NCBI RefSeq assembly: GCF_044005705.1
Contig: NZ_JBIPKE010000019.1
Coordinates: 310,001 to 374,000, forward strand
Direction of reading: 5' to 3'
Origin: Marinoscillum luteum
Lineage (GTDB): Bacteria; Bacteroidota; Bacteroidia; Cytophagales; Cyclobacteriaceae
Length of the DNA: 64,000 nucleotides
A program made the translations under genes and the position numbers. The notes below the pieces were generated by a model, which was given only the letters and a program-made list of their open reading frames with translations, did not search any database and was not told where the DNA came from. Positions 63,212-64,000 of this stretch are shown in pieces; positions within the stretch are counted from its first letter, which is position 1; every line of letters starts with the position of its first letter.

Positions 63212-64000
63212 TGCCAAACAGATCAGTAGCCCCTGAAGCAACGGCTGTAGCCAGACCCAACCTGCCGCAGCCTAAAGAAATCATGCTGGGTAATATCCCG
63301 CTGACGGTTGTCAATCAGGGATTGCAGCCTTTGGTGCTGTTTGAAATAGCTGTGCCAGTAGGCCGATGGGAAGAACCTTCACCTGGCCTGGCATTTTACC
63401 TTTTCAAAATGCTCACTGAGGGCACCAAAAGCAAGTCATCCGAACAAATCGCTGAAGCCTTTGACTTCTTTGGGAGTCACCTGGAAGTTACCCCCACCCT
63501 GGATGGGGTCTCAATCAAACTTTACACACTCAATAAGTTCTTTCCTGCACTATTGGAATTACTGGTGGAGATGCTCACTGAGTCGGTATTCCCGGAGGGC
63601 GAATTCAATACCCTCAAGCAAATAAGGATAGAGCAAGTGCGTCAGCAGCACGCCAAAAACAATGCTTTCGCGAACCTGAAGTTTAGGGAAATGCTTTTTG
63701 GAAAAGAGCATCCTTACGGACTATTGATGGACGTGGAGATGGTGGAAAAGGTCACTTATCAGGATTTGCTCCATTTCAAAAATGCACTCCTCACGGCTCC
63801 ACGGCTTTTCATTTCCGGTCTGGTTACCGACGAGGAGATTGGAGCCATTGAGCGCTTCTTTGGCAACGTGGGTTTTCATGCCTCTCAGCCAGTGAATAAC
63901 CATCCCCTGGAAACTACCAGTTATTTGGAAGTGACCCGTGAGGACAGTACACAGGCCAGTATCCGCCTGGGCAAGGTCATGATTGACCGGACTCACCCCG
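63211..64000 (+). CDS. M16-family peptidase homologue lacking the zinc motif (5' part)
   Basis: The frame starts MPNRSVAPEATAVARPNLPQ at 63211 and runs off the right edge (263 residues seen). NIPLTVVNQGLQPLVLFEIA and MLTEGTKSKSSEQIAE are the M16 N-terminal pattern. The HxxEH zinc site is FYLFK here (GLAFYLFKMLTEG), so this copy is predicted to be inactive. Such subunits often pair with an active M16 partner, which would lie beyond the window. There is no signal peptide in the visible part. Confidence 0.82.
   Translation, partial: MPNRSVAPEATAVARPNLPQPKEIMLGNIPLTVVNQGLQPLVLFEIAVPVGRWEEPSPGLAFYLFKMLTEGTKSKSSEQIAEAFDFFGSHLEVTPTLDGVSIKLYTLNKFFPALLELLVEMLTESVFPEGEFNTLKQIRIEQVRQQHAKNNAFANLKFREMLFGKEHPYGLLMDVEMVEKVTYQDLLHFKNALLTAPRLFISGLVTDEEIGAIERFFGNVGFHASQPVNNHPLETTSYLEVTREDSTQASIRLGKVMIDRTHP

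Noticed and set aside
1..64000. CRISPR arrays, tRNA or rRNA genes, insertion sequences, prophage
   Set aside because: No regularly spaced repeats, cloverleaf-like sequences, transposase or integrase genes were seen on either strand.

Overview
The window looks like chromosomal DNA of a Bacteroidota bacterium, most likely of the order Cytophagales. Supporting signs are the type IX secretion genes porU and porV, two TonB-dependent receptors with carboxypeptidase-regulatory-like N-termini (one paired with a DUF4249 lipoprotein), a short Bacteroidota-type primary sigma factor, 7TMR-DISM histidine kinases, PadR/FtsX-permease pairs, and many promoters with the Bacteroidota -7 element TAnnTTTG instead of a sigma70 -10 box. 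I saw no tRNA, rRNA, CRISPR, insertion sequence or prophage. No gene-free stretch exceeds 300 bases.

Layout. 1-5.2 kb (minus strand): start of a secreted protein of unknown function, grpE-dnaJ, then obg, adk, hpt and an M42-like aminopeptidase in one tight run. 5.2-7.75 kb: a small membrane protein, serine dehydratase, hemE. 7.75-14.7 kb (minus): a PLP aminotransferase, a RfaE-like sugar kinase and two tandem paralogous hybrid histidine kinases, spaced like one transcription unit. 14.7-16.7 kb: an outer-membrane porin and the primary sigma factor, converging on a strong bidirectional terminator. 16.9-30.9 kb: three PadR plus FtsX-permease cassettes (all minus strand), separated by a 5'-nucleotidase and a TonB receptor/DUF4249 pair on the plus strand. 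31-40 kb: SiaB-like kinase, two MFS transporters, a frameshifted SDR gene, a NarL-type two-component pair, a lipoprotein, a MATE exporter and a NUDIX hydrolase. 40-51 kb: a second TonB receptor, rnhB, an ARM/HEAT-like protein, csaA, a CAT-like acyltransferase, xth, gcvT, comB, and a four-gene minus-strand set (lipoprotein, MazG-like, DUF2721, YciI). 51-64 kb: DUF2911 protein, yicC, a giant peptidase-like/propeller/barrel protein, an FAD oxidoreductase, an MBL hydrolase, pssA, porU, porV and the start of an M16-like protein.

How the genes fit together. Most are housekeeping (protein folding, nucleotide salvage, haem, one-carbon, lipid, DNA repair) mixed with envelope functions: secretion (PorU/PorV), nutrient uptake (TonB receptors), efflux (MFS, MATE, FtsX permeases) and envelope sensing (three 7TMR-DISM-like kinases). 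The least understood part is 16.9-30.9 kb. There, three MacB/FtsX-type permeases, each with a cytoplasmic prefix domain and a dedicated PadR repressor but no ATPase gene nearby, look like a lineage-expanded, individually regulated family. At two of the three PadR genes an inverted repeat abuts the -7 promoter element, which suggests autoregulation.

Other points worth attention: a DnaJ missing exactly the two cysteine motifs that form zinc centre I; a palindrome plus sigma54-like -24/-12 element before grpE; an 18-bp perfect palindrome before the TetA-like exporter; an M16 homologue without its zinc motif; and a HEXXH protein whose presumed third zinc ligand is glycine. All calls come from reading the sequence and from memory of protein families; no database search was run.
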